A stretch of DNA of 64,000 nucleotides from Candidatus Nitrosopumilus sediminis (GTDB lineage: Archaea > Thermoproteota > Nitrososphaeria > Nitrososphaerales > Nitrosopumilaceae), in assembly GCF_000299395.1 (NCBI RefSeq), contig NC_018656.1:1240001-1304000 (forward strand), read 5' to 3'. Position numbers and translations under genes: made by a program. This document shows positions 8,880 to 17,789 of this stretch, piece by piece. Every line of letters begins with the position of its first letter. Positions within the stretch are counted from its first letter, which is position 1. A model generated the notes under the pieces. It ran no database searches and was not told the DNA's origin. It saw only the letters and a list, made by a program, of their open reading frames with translations.

Positions 8880-9890
8880 AGAGTAGCTTACAGTGAATGG
8901 TTCTGAATTCATCGTATGAAGTGCCAATGCGTTACCTGAGAACTGTGTAGAGCCAGATGCCTTGGTTGGAACTAGAGATAGTGCATAGTATGTTTTACCA
9001 TCTGTAGTCCAGCTTGGTAAACCTATTACCTCACCTTTAGTGAGAGGTCCTATCAAAGTTACAATTTGCACTGGTTCAGATGCATCAAATGTTAGATGAC
9101 CTGAATATGCCTGTTCTCTAGGAGGTAGCAATAGAGCTAGTTGATGGGTTTCATGTCCAACTCCTGGATCTTGTTCAGAAGTTATGGTTTTTCTAAAGAC
9201 TTTTTGTCCATCAGTGATGTTCTCAGTATATGTTACAGAGTAGCTTACAGTGAATGGTTCTGAATTCTTTGTATGAATTGCAATGGCATTTCCTGAGAAT
9301 TGCCATACACCTGCAGCAGTTTCTTTATCTACAAATGTTAAACCAAACTTTGTTTTGCCATCAGTACTCCAAACTTTTTGTCCTTTGACATTACTATCTT
9401 TTAATGGACCATGCAATGCTACAAGTTGAACATTTTCAGATGCAGTATATGTCATAAATCCACGATATACTTTGTCAGAAGGTGGTAACACTATAGCTAG
9501 TTGGTGGTTTTCATGTCCTTGACCTGGATCTTGAACAGATGTTAAAACACCAGTAACAGTTTTTGGTACTTTTAGGGTTGCTACAGACTTTGCAGCTTTC
9601 ATTGTTTCAGATTTTGTATCTTTCTTTGGAACTTCTTTAGCTTTTTCTGCTGTTTCTGCTTTCTTTTCAGATTTTACTTGTTCTTTTTTCTTTCCTTCAA
9701 CAGGTTTTTTCTCTGTTACAGGTTCAGAACATAATCTATCGCCACAGACTTTGTTTGAATTAATCTTATTTGTGAATGTACCTTTAGATTTGGCAGCATC
9801 AACAGATTGGATCACTCCCATAGGTCCTGCGATAGTTCCTGTTAATAGAACAGCAACTGCAAAAATTGCAATTAAAGTTGTTATAGTCAT
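8862..9890 (-). CDS. Secreted protein with two GHExHQLA domains
   Basis: 342 aa with a signal-type N-terminus (ITTLIAIFAVAVLLTGTIAG), a lysine/glutamate-rich linker (about 60-105) and two copies of a domain of about 110 residues. Each copy begins with QDPGxGHExHQLA (about 122-134 and 240-252), continues with a Y-x-G...ASExVQ-x-V-x-L-x-GPL strand and ends with F-x-GNA-x-A-x-HT...PF. The conserved H, E, H and late H residues could form a metal site. Two cysteines in CGDRLC occur before the linker. A single-domain relative is at 52.08 kb. Function unknown; outside the membrane by inference. Confidence 0.8.
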   Translation of the reverse strand: MTITTLIAIFAVAVLLTGTIAGPMGVIQSVDAAKSKGTFTNKINSNKVCGDRLCSEPVTEKKPVEGKKKEQVKSEKKAETAEKAKEVPKKDTKSETMKAAKSVATLKVPKTVTGVLTSVQDPGQGHENHQLAIVLPPSDKVYRGFMTYTASENVQLVALHGPLKDSNVKGQKVWSTDGKTKFGLTFVDKETAAGVWQFSGNAIAIHTKNSEPFTVSYSVTYTENITDGQKVFRKTITSEQDPGVGHETHQLALLLPPREQAYSGHLTFDASEPVQIVTLIGPLTKGEVIGLPSWTTDGKTYYALSLVPTKASGSTQFSGNALALHTMNSEPFTVSYSLVLTK

Positions 9891-9997
9891 TGCATCTTGA
9901 TGAGTTTTTACTATATTTAACAGGATCCAAAAAATCTATTCTTGTTTTAATAGATCTTAGAATAGATTAGCCCATATTTCCGATTTAAAATATAGTG

Positions 9998-11329
9998 TTA
10001 GCGATATACTTGCAAAATTATTTTATGCAGTTCTGCTTTTGTAGAGAGTAATTCTTTACGTAGTGCATCTATCTTCAGAGTAGATTCAGAAATAGTATTA
10101 TCACGTTCTTCTTTACTAATTGAACTTGAAGTTAAAACAGAATTGAGTTTGTCCTGTTCTATTTTCATATCATCTTTCAAAGAATTAATCTTATTTTCTA
10201 GTGTCACTATAATTTCAGATGATTGTGTCTGACCTGCTAATTTAATTAAGATTGAATTAGAATTAAGTGCCGTAATTTTTCCAGTTGAAATCTGGCATGA
10301 ATTAGGAGAAATCTTTTCTGCCATCTGTATTGTCTTCTTCGATATATCAGAAGATAATTCCACTATTGGGATTCTTAAACCAGTATTATCTGTGCAAATC
10401 TCAAAAATCATATTATATGCCATAGAATTTTCAGGCTTATCTTCTGGTTGTACAAGTGCCTCATGAACCGATATAATTTCAGAGACTACACCGTCAACAC
10501 TTACACCTGTTATGGATTTACCTTTTGGAATTGGTGCAATATCACTGGTTGGACTTAAGTTTAGAAACAACAAATATTTTTGAAGTTCATATCGTACATT
10601 TTTTAGTTCATCTCTAATCTCGGTTATTTTTTTGTGAATTGCAGAGACTTTTTTTGCTCGATCAGTACTTGGTGGCTCATTATTAATAGATGACAATTTT
10701 TCTCTTTGAATAGCAATATCAGATTGTAAAGTGGTAATTTTATTTTCAAGTTCAGTTATCGACTCAGTAATTCCACCATGATTTAGTAATTTAGCAGATA
10801 TACTATTAGGATCAGATGCTTTTACTAGAGATGCAGTAGTATAGCAAGACTTTAGATAGACATCTCGGAGTTTTACAGATTTTGTTTCAGAATCAGATAT
10901 AATAATTACCTCAGGAGATTTAATTTTTTCATCTAGTGCACAGATTTTGAAAACATAGTTGAAAGTGTTAATTTTTGGAAAAGATTCTACTACGCCAGGC
11001 TTTTTGTATTGCTTAGTTGTTGCCATGTGAGTAAGTGTACCTATTGGTTTTGATTGTTCATCAGATTCTTCCATTATTTTAGAAACTGGAAGTGCATATC
11101 CTCTTTCAACTAACAGATCAACAATTTCAGAAGTAACACATGCGGCATCCCCATTAGAAGTACGAATTATTTTTACAAGATGTTCTTTACAGACTACTTC
11201 CTTTGGAGTAAAATTAAGATCCATCTGATCTTTTGGAGGAATTACATCTGCAAACACAAAATTTGATGTAGTTACAGTAGATGCAAGTAGTACAAAGATC
11301 AAAAAGAATACAGAGAAAAATTTAGTCAA
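9998..11329 (-). CDS. Secreted coiled-coil protein, paralogue 1
   Basis: 443 aa. A signal peptide (FFSVFFLIFVLLAST) precedes DVIPPKDQM and the motif CKEHLVKIIRTSNGDAACV, a pattern frequent in thaumarchaeal exported proteins. The rest is an internal duplication: a beta-rich segment (FNYVFKICALD...DSETKSVKL) followed by a coiled coil, then a second beta segment (YNMIFEICTDN...) and second coiled coil. Each coiled coil starts with LENKI. The neighbour at 11378 shares the whole architecture, so the pair arose by tandem duplication. Cell-surface or envelope role is inferred; no enzyme motif seen. Confidence 0.75.
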   Translation of the reverse strand: MTKFFSVFFLIFVLLASTVTTSNFVFADVIPPKDQMDLNFTPKEVVCKEHLVKIIRTSNGDAACVTSEIVDLLVERGYALPVSKIMEESDEQSKPIGTLTHMATTKQYKKPGVVESFPKINTFNYVFKICALDEKIKSPEVIIISDSETKSVKLRDVYLKSCYTTASLVKASDPNSISAKLLNHGGITESITELENKITTLQSDIAIQREKLSSINNEPPSTDRAKKVSAIHKKITEIRDELKNVRYELQKYLLFLNLSPTSDIAPIPKGKSITGVSVDGVVSEIISVHEALVQPEDKPENSMAYNMIFEICTDNTGLRIPIVELSSDISKKTIQMAEKISPNSCQISTGKITALNSNSILIKLAGQTQSSEIIVTLENKINSLKDDMKIEQDKLNSVLTSSSISKEERDNTISESTLKIDALRKELLSTKAELHKIILQVYR

Positions 11330-11377
11330 TTTTACAATCTTCCGTATATCTCATAAAATCTACTAAAATCAAAGGGA

Positions 11378-12703
11378 TCATGAAGCTTTAAGCAATAATG
11401 AATTGAGTTTTACTCTATTTTCTAAAATATCATTACGCAATTCACTGATTTGTTCTGTTAGTTTTAGAGCAAGTGGTTCAGTGGCAGAATCGAGTTTTTT
11501 AGAAACTAAATCTCCCAGATTACTTCTCATATCAGCTAGAGAAGCCTCCATTTCTTTTATCTGAGTCTCTAAAGATTTGATTTGTGAGGAAACCGCAGAA
11601 TTTCCACTTATTGTTGGAACGATAGATTCAGAATCTAGTGCATTAATTCTTGTAATGCCAACCTGACATGAGTTTGGAATAATTCTATCAATTAATTTCA
11701 CATCAACGGATTCAGAATCTGAAGATACTGTGATTATAGGCAACCTAATACTTTGGGCACCAGCACATGCTTCAAAAACCACATTGAATCTTTTAAGTTC
11801 AGGATTATTAGAGCCAGTTGGAGATACACTATCAGTTACTGAGATCAGACTGGTACTCATCCCATCAAGGGGTTTTCCTGTAATGGATTTTGGTAAATCA
11901 ATTTTTGATGCTTTGACATTTGGTGGGACATACAAAACCATCAGATATCTTCTAAGTTGGTCTTGTAATCCTTTCAATTCTTTTTTCATAGATGCTATAT
12001 TATCCAAATCTTCATTTTTTGGGGATTGTTTATCAGATGTTGGAATTTTTTGTTTAGCAGTTGCAATTTTGCTTTTTAGATCAGCTATTTGAGTTTCAAG
12101 CGTAGAAATTTTTTCTGAAATTCCTCCTTTGTTTAGAAGGGTTGCAGCAATAGAGTTAGGATCTGCAGCTTTGATGTTTACAGAACTTGTGTAACATGAA
12201 CCAGGTTTTAATGCACTTGCTAACTTTACACTCTTTGTTTCACTATCAGAAGTTACATAGATTTCAGGAGCTTTTACTAATTTTGTAGTACCACAAGCAT
12301 CAAAGATATAGGCGTATCCAGAAATACTGGAAGATTTCGCACCAGAACTTGTTGAAAGTTGTTTCAAAGTTGCAATTTTTGTAATTGTTCCAGCGGATTC
12401 ACCTTTCATCAATTTTTTTGATTTGATTTCTTCTATTTTTTGCTCAGAGAGTTTTTTTGCCCATCCAGTCTTAGCTAATTTTTCAGCAGTAGATGGTTTT
12501 ACACATGAAGCTTTATCTGAAGAACTTTTTATTATTTTTACTAGCCCTTCTGCGCAGATTATTTGATCATTTGTAAAATCAAATTTCATCTGTTGTCTTG
12601 GACTAATTACATCTGCAAAAGATTGAAAAGGCAGCGTTCCTGAAATCAATACAATTCCAAGTAATACTGCAAATACAGGGATTAGATTCACAACAATATT
12701 CAT
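11378..12703 (-). CDS. Secreted coiled-coil protein, paralogue 2
   Basis: 441 aa, same layout as its downstream neighbour: signal peptide (VFAVLLGIVLISGTLPF), DVISPRQQM, CAEGLVKIIKSSSDKASCV, then two units of beta segment plus coiled coil (LETQIADLKSKIA and LETQIKEMEASLADM). Alternating cysteines in each beta segment (DACGTTK...GSCYT; EACAGAQ...NSCQV) suggest disulfides outside the cell. Spacing of 48 nt to the paralogue suggests cotranscription. Function unknown; perhaps an envelope-spacing or surface-binding protein. Confidence 0.75.
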   Translation of the reverse strand: MNIVVNLIPVFAVLLGIVLISGTLPFQSFADVISPRQQMKFDFTNDQIICAEGLVKIIKSSSDKASCVKPSTAEKLAKTGWAKKLSEQKIEEIKSKKLMKGESAGTITKIATLKQLSTSSGAKSSSISGYAYIFDACGTTKLVKAPEIYVTSDSETKSVKLASALKPGSCYTSSVNIKAADPNSIAATLLNKGGISEKISTLETQIADLKSKIATAKQKIPTSDKQSPKNEDLDNIASMKKELKGLQDQLRRYLMVLYVPPNVKASKIDLPKSITGKPLDGMSTSLISVTDSVSPTGSNNPELKRFNVVFEACAGAQSIRLPIITVSSDSESVDVKLIDRIIPNSCQVGITRINALDSESIVPTISGNSAVSSQIKSLETQIKEMEASLADMRSNLGDLVSKKLDSATEPLALKLTEQISELRNDILENRVKLNSLLLKAS

Positions 12704-12753
12704 TTCTTATGCTTAAAAAACATTCAGGTGGATTGATTTGATTCGGAATTAAA

Positions 12754-14076
12754 TCAACTAGTATTTTTTTTGTCCATTCCAATATTTTTTAGAAACTTGT
12801 TTGATTCTGTCAGAGCATATTTTTTAATTTTGAGCCTATCATCTTTGTTGATAGATTTTGATGCCAAATGTAGCATCTCATCCATAAGACGAATGCCTCC
12901 TTGTGCTCCTTTTTCAAGCCCTAATTGATACAAAAGAGGCAATTTTGCCATGTCAACAGGCACATTCATTTTAATTTCAGAAAGGGCGATTTTCTTATCA
13001 GGCATTTCAATTTCAGTGAATTTGTCCACTACTTTAGATAGCAATGTTGCTAGATTTTCACCTAGATTTCTCTCAAGTTTTGTATTCTTTTCTTTTCTAG
13101 CCATCATTACTATTCTCTTAATCTTTAGTAGAGCCTGATTTGTCTCAACAGAATCAAAGTCGTTTGCAGAAAGATCCAAACCAAAATCATGCATAAATGA
13201 TTCTGCAACATATGAAATAGATTCTTTCCTACAAGACGCTTTTGTTGTTCCGAAAGGACAGTTTTCACAGTTTGTTGTAAAGTATCTAGCACCTCTTTGA
13301 CCAAAGCTTGAAAGAATAATTTTATCTTGCTCGCGTAATTTAGCGATAGTTCTAGAAACAAGTCCTTCATCAATTAGTAACGCTTGAGAGATTTCTTGAT
13401 TAGAGTAAGATCCTTCGTCAATTAATTCTAAAATTTCTTCTTCTAATTCACCAGGAGAACGTCTTGATGGTTCATCAATGGCATCAGCTAAATAATGAGG
13501 TACAAGTTTATCATTCTTTTCATGATTAATAATGAAAAATTTTCCATCAAATTTTGCATTAAATCCAGAAAGTGTCTCAGCCTTTAAAATTTTAGCAATA
13601 ATTTTTTCAAGGTTTTTTATTTTAAAATCATTTAACATTTCAGTTAATTTAATAGTTGAAATTTGCACATTTTTTGCAGCAAATAAATGATACAATGCCC
13701 ACCTAATTTTCCTTTCATCACTTCTCTCAATCAATCTTAGCAAACTACAAAAACTATCAATTCTTGTCCATTTAATATCAGAGAATTCAGTTTTTGAATT
13801 TTTAATGAATAGTGCTCTATCCAATTCTTTGGCGAAGTCTTCAAATTGTTTTTTCAGTTCAGATTTTTTAATTTTTGATATTTGCTTAATTTTGGAACTT
13901 TTAGTCATCACATCTAATAACTCCTCTTTAGACAGAATTGTTTCACCTCGAAGTGATTTGGTTTCATATTTTAGAAATTCAAAAAATTCCAGAGTTCTAT
14001 TTTTGATAGAAATAGGAGGAAATACTCTAAGTCCAGAGAGATTAGAAGATGTTAGTCCCACAGAGGTACATAACAT
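12754..14076 (-). CDS. Winged-helix DNA-binding protein with cysteine cluster
   Basis: 440 aa. A winged-helix segment is visible at about 210-260 (LIDEGSYSNQEISQALLIDEGL then VSRTIAKLREQDKI). It is followed by TTNCENCPFGTTKASCRKE (about 267-285), three cysteines that could hold zinc or an iron-sulfur cluster. The N-terminal 150 residues and C-terminal 150 are helical. The layout faintly recalls TFE-beta/RPC34-type factors (winged helix plus Cys cluster), but the protein is larger and I do not claim it. Start choice uncertain: there is no obvious ribosome site at 14076. Confidence 0.6.
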   Translation of the reverse strand: MLCTSVGLTSSNLSGLRVFPPISIKNRTLEFFEFLKYETKSLRGETILSKEELLDVMTKSSKIKQISKIKKSELKKQFEDFAKELDRALFIKNSKTEFSDIKWTRIDSFCSLLRLIERSDERKIRWALYHLFAAKNVQISTIKLTEMLNDFKIKNLEKIIAKILKAETLSGFNAKFDGKFFIINHEKNDKLVPHYLADAIDEPSRRSPGELEEEILELIDEGSYSNQEISQALLIDEGLVSRTIAKLREQDKIILSSFGQRGARYFTTNCENCPFGTTKASCRKESISYVAESFMHDFGLDLSANDFDSVETNQALLKIKRIVMMARKEKNTKLERNLGENLATLLSKVVDKFTEIEMPDKKIALSEIKMNVPVDMAKLPLLYQLGLEKGAQGGIRLMDEMLHLASKSINKDDRLKIKKYALTESNKFLKNIGMDKKNTS

Positions 14077-14201
14077 ATTGATTATTTATGCCTATGAAGT
14101 CAACTACATGACTGAATTTATCATAAAAATAACCAGTTGGATTTGATTAGGTTAGAATCAAAAAAAATCTCCCTTAATACCAAAATTTGATTTTAAACAT
14201 C

Positions 14202-14381
14202 ATGAGCACTCAAACTCTCTACAAAGAAAATAGGCAACCTGAGCCACAAAAAATTCTGGTTGAAAGAATACCAGTACGAGAAAGGGAAAAACTTCCAAAT
14301 AAAAGAATTGAATCAACTCAAACTTATTCTTGGGAAGATTTCAGAGGGTTGTCTCTTGGATTTGAGGAGGATTGGAATTGA
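14202..14381 (+). CDS. Small hydrophilic protein, 59 aa, unknown
   Basis: Frame starting MSTQTLYKENRQPEPQKILV and ending SLGFEEDWN. The ATG at 14202 is preferred over the upstream ATG at 14187, which would add MILNI. Highly charged, no membrane segment, arginine/glutamate-rich centre (RIPVREREKLPNKR). The last codons contain GAGGAGG (14364-14370), a strong Shine-Dalgarno for a TTG overlapping the stop, hence a possible chain of tiny genes downstream. Function unknown. Confidence 0.55.
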   Translation: MSTQTLYKENRQPEPQKILVERIPVREREKLPNKRIESTQTYSWEDFRGLSLGFEEDWN

Positions 14382-14464
14382 TCAAATTTTTTATTCAAAA
14401 TCTTTTGAAAAAGAAAAGATCAGAAATGGAATTTGAAGAAGAGTTGTTGGAGACATTCAAATGA
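14378..14464 (+). CDS. Possible 28-aa peptide, coupled to upstream gene
   Basis: TTG at 14378 overlaps the upstream TGA and has GAGGAGG seven bases ahead. The product, beginning LIKFFIQNLLKKKRSEM, would be a short amphipathic, basic then acidic peptide. A T-run at 14387-14392 could instead end the upstream transcript. Too short for composition tests; kept because of the ribosome site and the overlaps on both sides. Confidence 0.3.
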   Translation: MIKFFIQNLLKKKRSEMEFEEELLETFK

Positions 14465-14529
14465 TTAAAATTTTACCAAACTCAAATGTATTGAAAATTA
14501 CTTTCTTAGATAATATTGGAGGTGATTAA
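14461..14529 (+). CDS. Possible 22-aa peptide, coupled
   Basis: ATG at 14461 overlaps the preceding TGA (ATGA), with GGAG at 14449-14452 as ribosome site. Product starts MIKILPNSNVLKITFLDN. Its last codons hold GGAGGTGA (14518-14525), an ideal ribosome site for the next tiny frame. May simply be a leader segment. Confidence 0.28.
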   Translation: MIKILPNSNVLKITFLDNIGGD

Positions 14530-14532
14530 GTA

Positions 14533-14598
14533 TTGGGAAAGAAAAAAAGAAATTATTTGATGATAATATGGAATGTTAATTTTAACACATGTTGCTAA
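14533..14598 (+). CDS. Possible 21-aa peptide
   Basis: TTG at 14533 stands seven bases after GGAGGTGA, the best Shine-Dalgarno match seen in this region. Product starts LGKKKRNYLMIIW, a basic then hydrophobic peptide ending in Cys-Cys. No known family; could be a decayed gene end. Confidence 0.25.
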   Translation: MGKKKRNYLMIIWNVNFNTCC

Positions 14599-14659
14599 TA
14601 GTTTAGGATTATTTCACTATAGTCAAAATCAAGTAATCAGAAATCAATATGGAATAAAC

Positions 14660-16264
14660 TTAAACTTTTTTAGTTTCAGTTAACAGATTCATGATTGCCT
14701 CATCTGTAATTATTCCAATAACCTTCCCATCAACAGGATCAACGACAGGTATCATGTCAAATGGATGTGAGTTCATCTTTTGAATTACAGAAAATAGATA
14801 TTCATCAGGCAATACAGCATGGAATTTTTTATACATTACATCACCAACAGTGGTCAAATCTCTTGTTTGTTTATGAGATTTGTTTATTTCTCGCTTTGAT
14901 ACTAGCCCTACAAGTCTATCATCATCAAAAACAAGAAATGGTTTTTTTGTTACTGTATTATTTTCAGTAAATTCTTTAATTGTAATATCAGGGGTTGTTT
15001 TAGAAAAGTCAGTATTAATTACTGCCATTGCAGGAGTGTCAGATACAACTTTTCTGAAATAAAATGCAGATAAACCAAGTTCTGATGCCCCAACCTTAAA
15101 GGGAGTAATTTTCTTTAATTTACGTTGAAGTTCAACACTTGAAATAATCATAGTAATAAGAGTGCCAAGAACCAAAAGAGAAAATATCTTGTTATCCATG
15201 ATTTCTGCTTGAAGCAAAGACAACATCAAGGCCAGATCAACTGCACCTTTTGACATTACGCCATATGCGACAGTCGTTGCAGGTCGCATTTTTGCAATAC
15301 GTACTGCAATATACGAACTCAAAAACTTGACACCAGTCATAATTATTAGAAAGACGGCAATAATCCACCATTCCAAATCCAAGAATGCAAGGCTGAAATG
15401 AAGACCTATTCCAGCAAAAAATATTGGGATGAAAAGTCCATACCCGATTGCACTGATATTTTTTGAAATTTCGTGATATTCATCCCTAGTCATCCTAGAA
15501 ACTGCAATTCCTAAAAGGAGTGCACCGATTGCACCATGTACTCCACTTATTTCTGCAAAATATGCAACAAGTAGAATCATTCCAATTACTATTCCAAAAT
15601 ATGCCGCCTGTACACGAAGATGATTTTTAATCAATCTGAAAAACTGTGGTAATCCATACACTGAAAGAAATGCAGCAACTCCAAAGAAAATTACCATCTT
15701 GGCAAACAACCACAACATCTCTGAAATCTCAGGAGTTTCTGAGCTTGTATCTATTTGAATAAATACACTGACAAAAATAATTGCTATAAACTCTACAATT
15801 GCAGTAACAGTAAAAATTTCAAGACCGATCGTGGATTTTAATTTTCCAAGATCACTTAGTACTTTTGCAGTAACACCCAAACTTGATGCAGCTATTACAC
15901 TTGCAATAGCGAAAGATTGGATGAAGTTCATATCTATTGCCAATCCAAAAATACCTGCAACCAAAAAAGGAATTAAAAATGCAACTGCGGCCCCGGCGAA
16001 AATTTTACCTTTCATTACTTTGAACAAACCAGCAACATCAATCTCTTCAAGACCAATTAAAAAAAACAAAAAGAACACACCTATAGAAACAAAAAGTTCT
16101 ATTGCTTCAATTGGATGTACTAACGCCAAAAAAGTAGGACCTACAATTATTCCTGCTATTACATTTCCAAGAATTGTAGGCTGCCCAATTCTATGAAGTA
16201 GTTCGCCCCCAAGTTTTGAGGCAATAACTAATACTGCTATAAATAAAATAGATTCAAATGACAA
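14660..16264 (-). CDS. CPA2-type cation:proton antiporter with C-terminal CBS pair
   Basis: 534 aa. Residues 1-385 form about 12 TM helices of the Kef/Nha CPA2 fold (GQPTILGNVIAGIIVGPTFL; GVHGAIGALLLGIAVSR; AYGVMSKGAVDLALML). The last 120 residues carry a CBS-domain pair (TIKEFTENNTVTKKPFLVF; TTVGDVMYKKFHAVLPDEYL; MIPVVDPVDGKVIGIITDEA), which in relatives binds adenosine nucleotides and gates transport. Expected role: Na+ or K+ exchange for protons at the cytoplasmic membrane. TTG start at 16264. Confidence 0.88.
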   Translation of the reverse strand: MSFESILFIAVLVIASKLGGELLHRIGQPTILGNVIAGIIVGPTFLALVHPIEAIELFVSIGVFFLFFLIGLEEIDVAGLFKVMKGKIFAGAAVAFLIPFLVAGIFGLAIDMNFIQSFAIASVIAASSLGVTAKVLSDLGKLKSTIGLEIFTVTAIVEFIAIIFVSVFIQIDTSSETPEISEMLWLFAKMVIFFGVAAFLSVYGLPQFFRLIKNHLRVQAAYFGIVIGMILLVAYFAEISGVHGAIGALLLGIAVSRMTRDEYHEISKNISAIGYGLFIPIFFAGIGLHFSLAFLDLEWWIIAVFLIIMTGVKFLSSYIAVRIAKMRPATTVAYGVMSKGAVDLALMLSLLQAEIMDNKIFSLLVLGTLITMIISSVELQRKLKKITPFKVGASELGLSAFYFRKVVSDTPAMAVINTDFSKTTPDITIKEFTENNTVTKKPFLVFDDDRLVGLVSKREINKSHKQTRDLTTVGDVMYKKFHAVLPDEYLFSVIQKMNSHPFDMIPVVDPVDGKVIGIITDEAIMNLLTETKKV

Positions 16265-16384
16265 ACTTGAACATATTTCAATATATCCATTAGATAAACT
16301 AAATGCGAATATCCATGCATAACATCAAACTAATTTTACAAAATTCCCCTGTAAACAAATGATTTTAAAGAACGAAAAATTGAT

Positions 16385-16804
16385 TTATGAATAATATTCC
16401 TTAAATCCTTTATCAGTAGGATGTAGTTCAGTTTTGGGTCCAAATAATCCTTGTTTATGAACGACTTTGAGTAATCCATTTTTTTCTAAATCTTCCAAGA
16501 CAGAATCAAGTTCTTGCGTATTCAATCCAGTATTCTTTTGAATACTTTCAAATGATTTTGAGCCTTTATTCAGTGCACCTAAAACAAGATCATTTTTTGA
16601 TTGAGGTTTGGATGATTCCATTTTAGACTTTTCTTGCACATTCATACTATTTTCAGCAAATCCGGATTGAAATTCATTTTGAGGTTTAGGTTGAGAGAAA
16701 TTTTTTCCTATTCCTTTTTTTGCTAAAATGCGAGGAATGATTCTTGCTAGTGGGATCGCCAAGAAAATTATGATGTAAATCCATGAAAAATTTGGATCAG
16801 CCAT
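16385..16804 (-). CDS. Membrane-anchored winged-helix protein
   Basis: 139 aa. One N-terminal TM helix (FSWIYIIIFLAIPLARIIPR), a flexible serine/lysine/glutamine linker (about 35-70), and a C-terminal winged helix (GALNKGSKSFESIQKNTGL; LEDLEKNGLLKVVHKQGLFG). The fold suggests DNA binding from the membrane, or protein-protein interaction. Targets unknown. It has its own gap on both sides, so is probably monocistronic. Confidence 0.7.
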   Translation of the reverse strand: MADPNFSWIYIIIFLAIPLARIIPRILAKKGIGKNFSQPKPQNEFQSGFAENSMNVQEKSKMESSKPQSKNDLVLGALNKGSKSFESIQKNTGLNTQELDSVLEDLEKNGLLKVVHKQGLFGPKTELHPTDKGFKEYYS

Positions 16805-16946
16805 TAGTACTTTTTCACAAAGATAGCATAAATTTGTTGAGAAGTATCTAATTTCTGAATAGATACCACATTAGATTGGTATAATAGTAGAAGATGTGAT
16901 ACTGTATACATTGTCAAAATATCAATCTCCTAAAGTTAATGTGAAC

Positions 16947-17774
16947 ATGAGTGCAGCAAAAGGTGTTGCAGTTGCAATTGTTCTTCTTATAATTATTGGT
17001 GTAGTCGCAACAGCTTCTGTAAAAATTGTTGATTCTGGTCACAGGGGGGTTCTATTGCATTGGAGTGCAGTTGATCTTACACAGCCCCCACTTGATGAAG
17101 GATTGCATTTTGTAGTTCCATTCCAAGATGAAGTTGTTAACATTGAAGTTCGTACACTAAAGTATGCAAGTGATGCCCGTAGTGCATCAAGAGACTTGCA
17201 AACAGTTGAAACAACTGTAACTGTAAACTACCACCCAGACAAAGAGGCAGTGCACAGACTATACAAGAATTTAGGACTTGATTACGAAAACAGGGTAATT
17301 CAGCCAGCAATAGAAGAAACAGTAAAACAAGTAACTGCAAAGTATAACGCTGAAGAATTAATTACAAAAAGACCTCTAGTTAAACAAGACATCGAAGCTG
17401 CAATCACTGAAAGATTGAATCAATTCGAAGTTATAACAGATGTAATTTCAATTACAGATTTTGAATTTTCACCATTATTTGCTCAAGCAATTGAATCTAA
17501 AGTAGAAGCAGAACAAAATGCACTTAGAGCAGAAAATGACTTGAGAAGGATTGAAGTTGAAGCAAGACAGACAGAAGCCAATGCAGTTGGTTTGGCAAAC
17601 GCAAACATTGCAGAAGCCAAAGGTGAAGCAGAAGCAATTGCCATTATTAACAGAGCACTTGCCGAGAATCCAAACTATTTGGATTGGCTAAAGACCCAAG
17701 CATGGGATGGTAAACTACCACTAGTGGTAGGTGAAGGCGGAACACCATTTATTCAAATTCCAGTAAAGCCTTAA
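16947..17774 (+). CDS. SPFH/Band-7 (prohibitin-like) membrane protein
   Basis: About 275 aa from ATG 16947; an upstream ATG at 16896 would add 17 non-typical residues. One N-terminal TM (GVAVAIVLLIIIGVVATAS) is followed by the SPFH domain (IVDSGHRGVLLHWSAVD; EVRTLKYASDARSASRDLQT; NYHPDKEAVHRLYKN) and a long charged alpha helix rich in Ala/Glu (about 195-245). Prohibitin-like proteins assemble into rings that organise membrane domains and protease complexes. Confidence 0.88.
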   Translation: MSAAKGVAVAIVLLIIIGVVATASVKIVDSGHRGVLLHWSAVDLTQPPLDEGLHFVVPFQDEVVNIEVRTLKYASDARSASRDLQTVETTVTVNYHPDKEAVHRLYKNLGLDYENRVIQPAIEETVKQVTAKYNAEELITKRPLVKQDIEAAITERLNQFEVITDVISITDFEFSPLFAQAIESKVEAEQNALRAENDLRRIEVEARQTEANAVGLANANIAEAKGEAEAIAIINRALAENPNYLDWLKTQAWDGKLPLVVGEGGTPFIQIPVKP

Positions 17775-17789
17775 GTTATTTAGAAAAGA

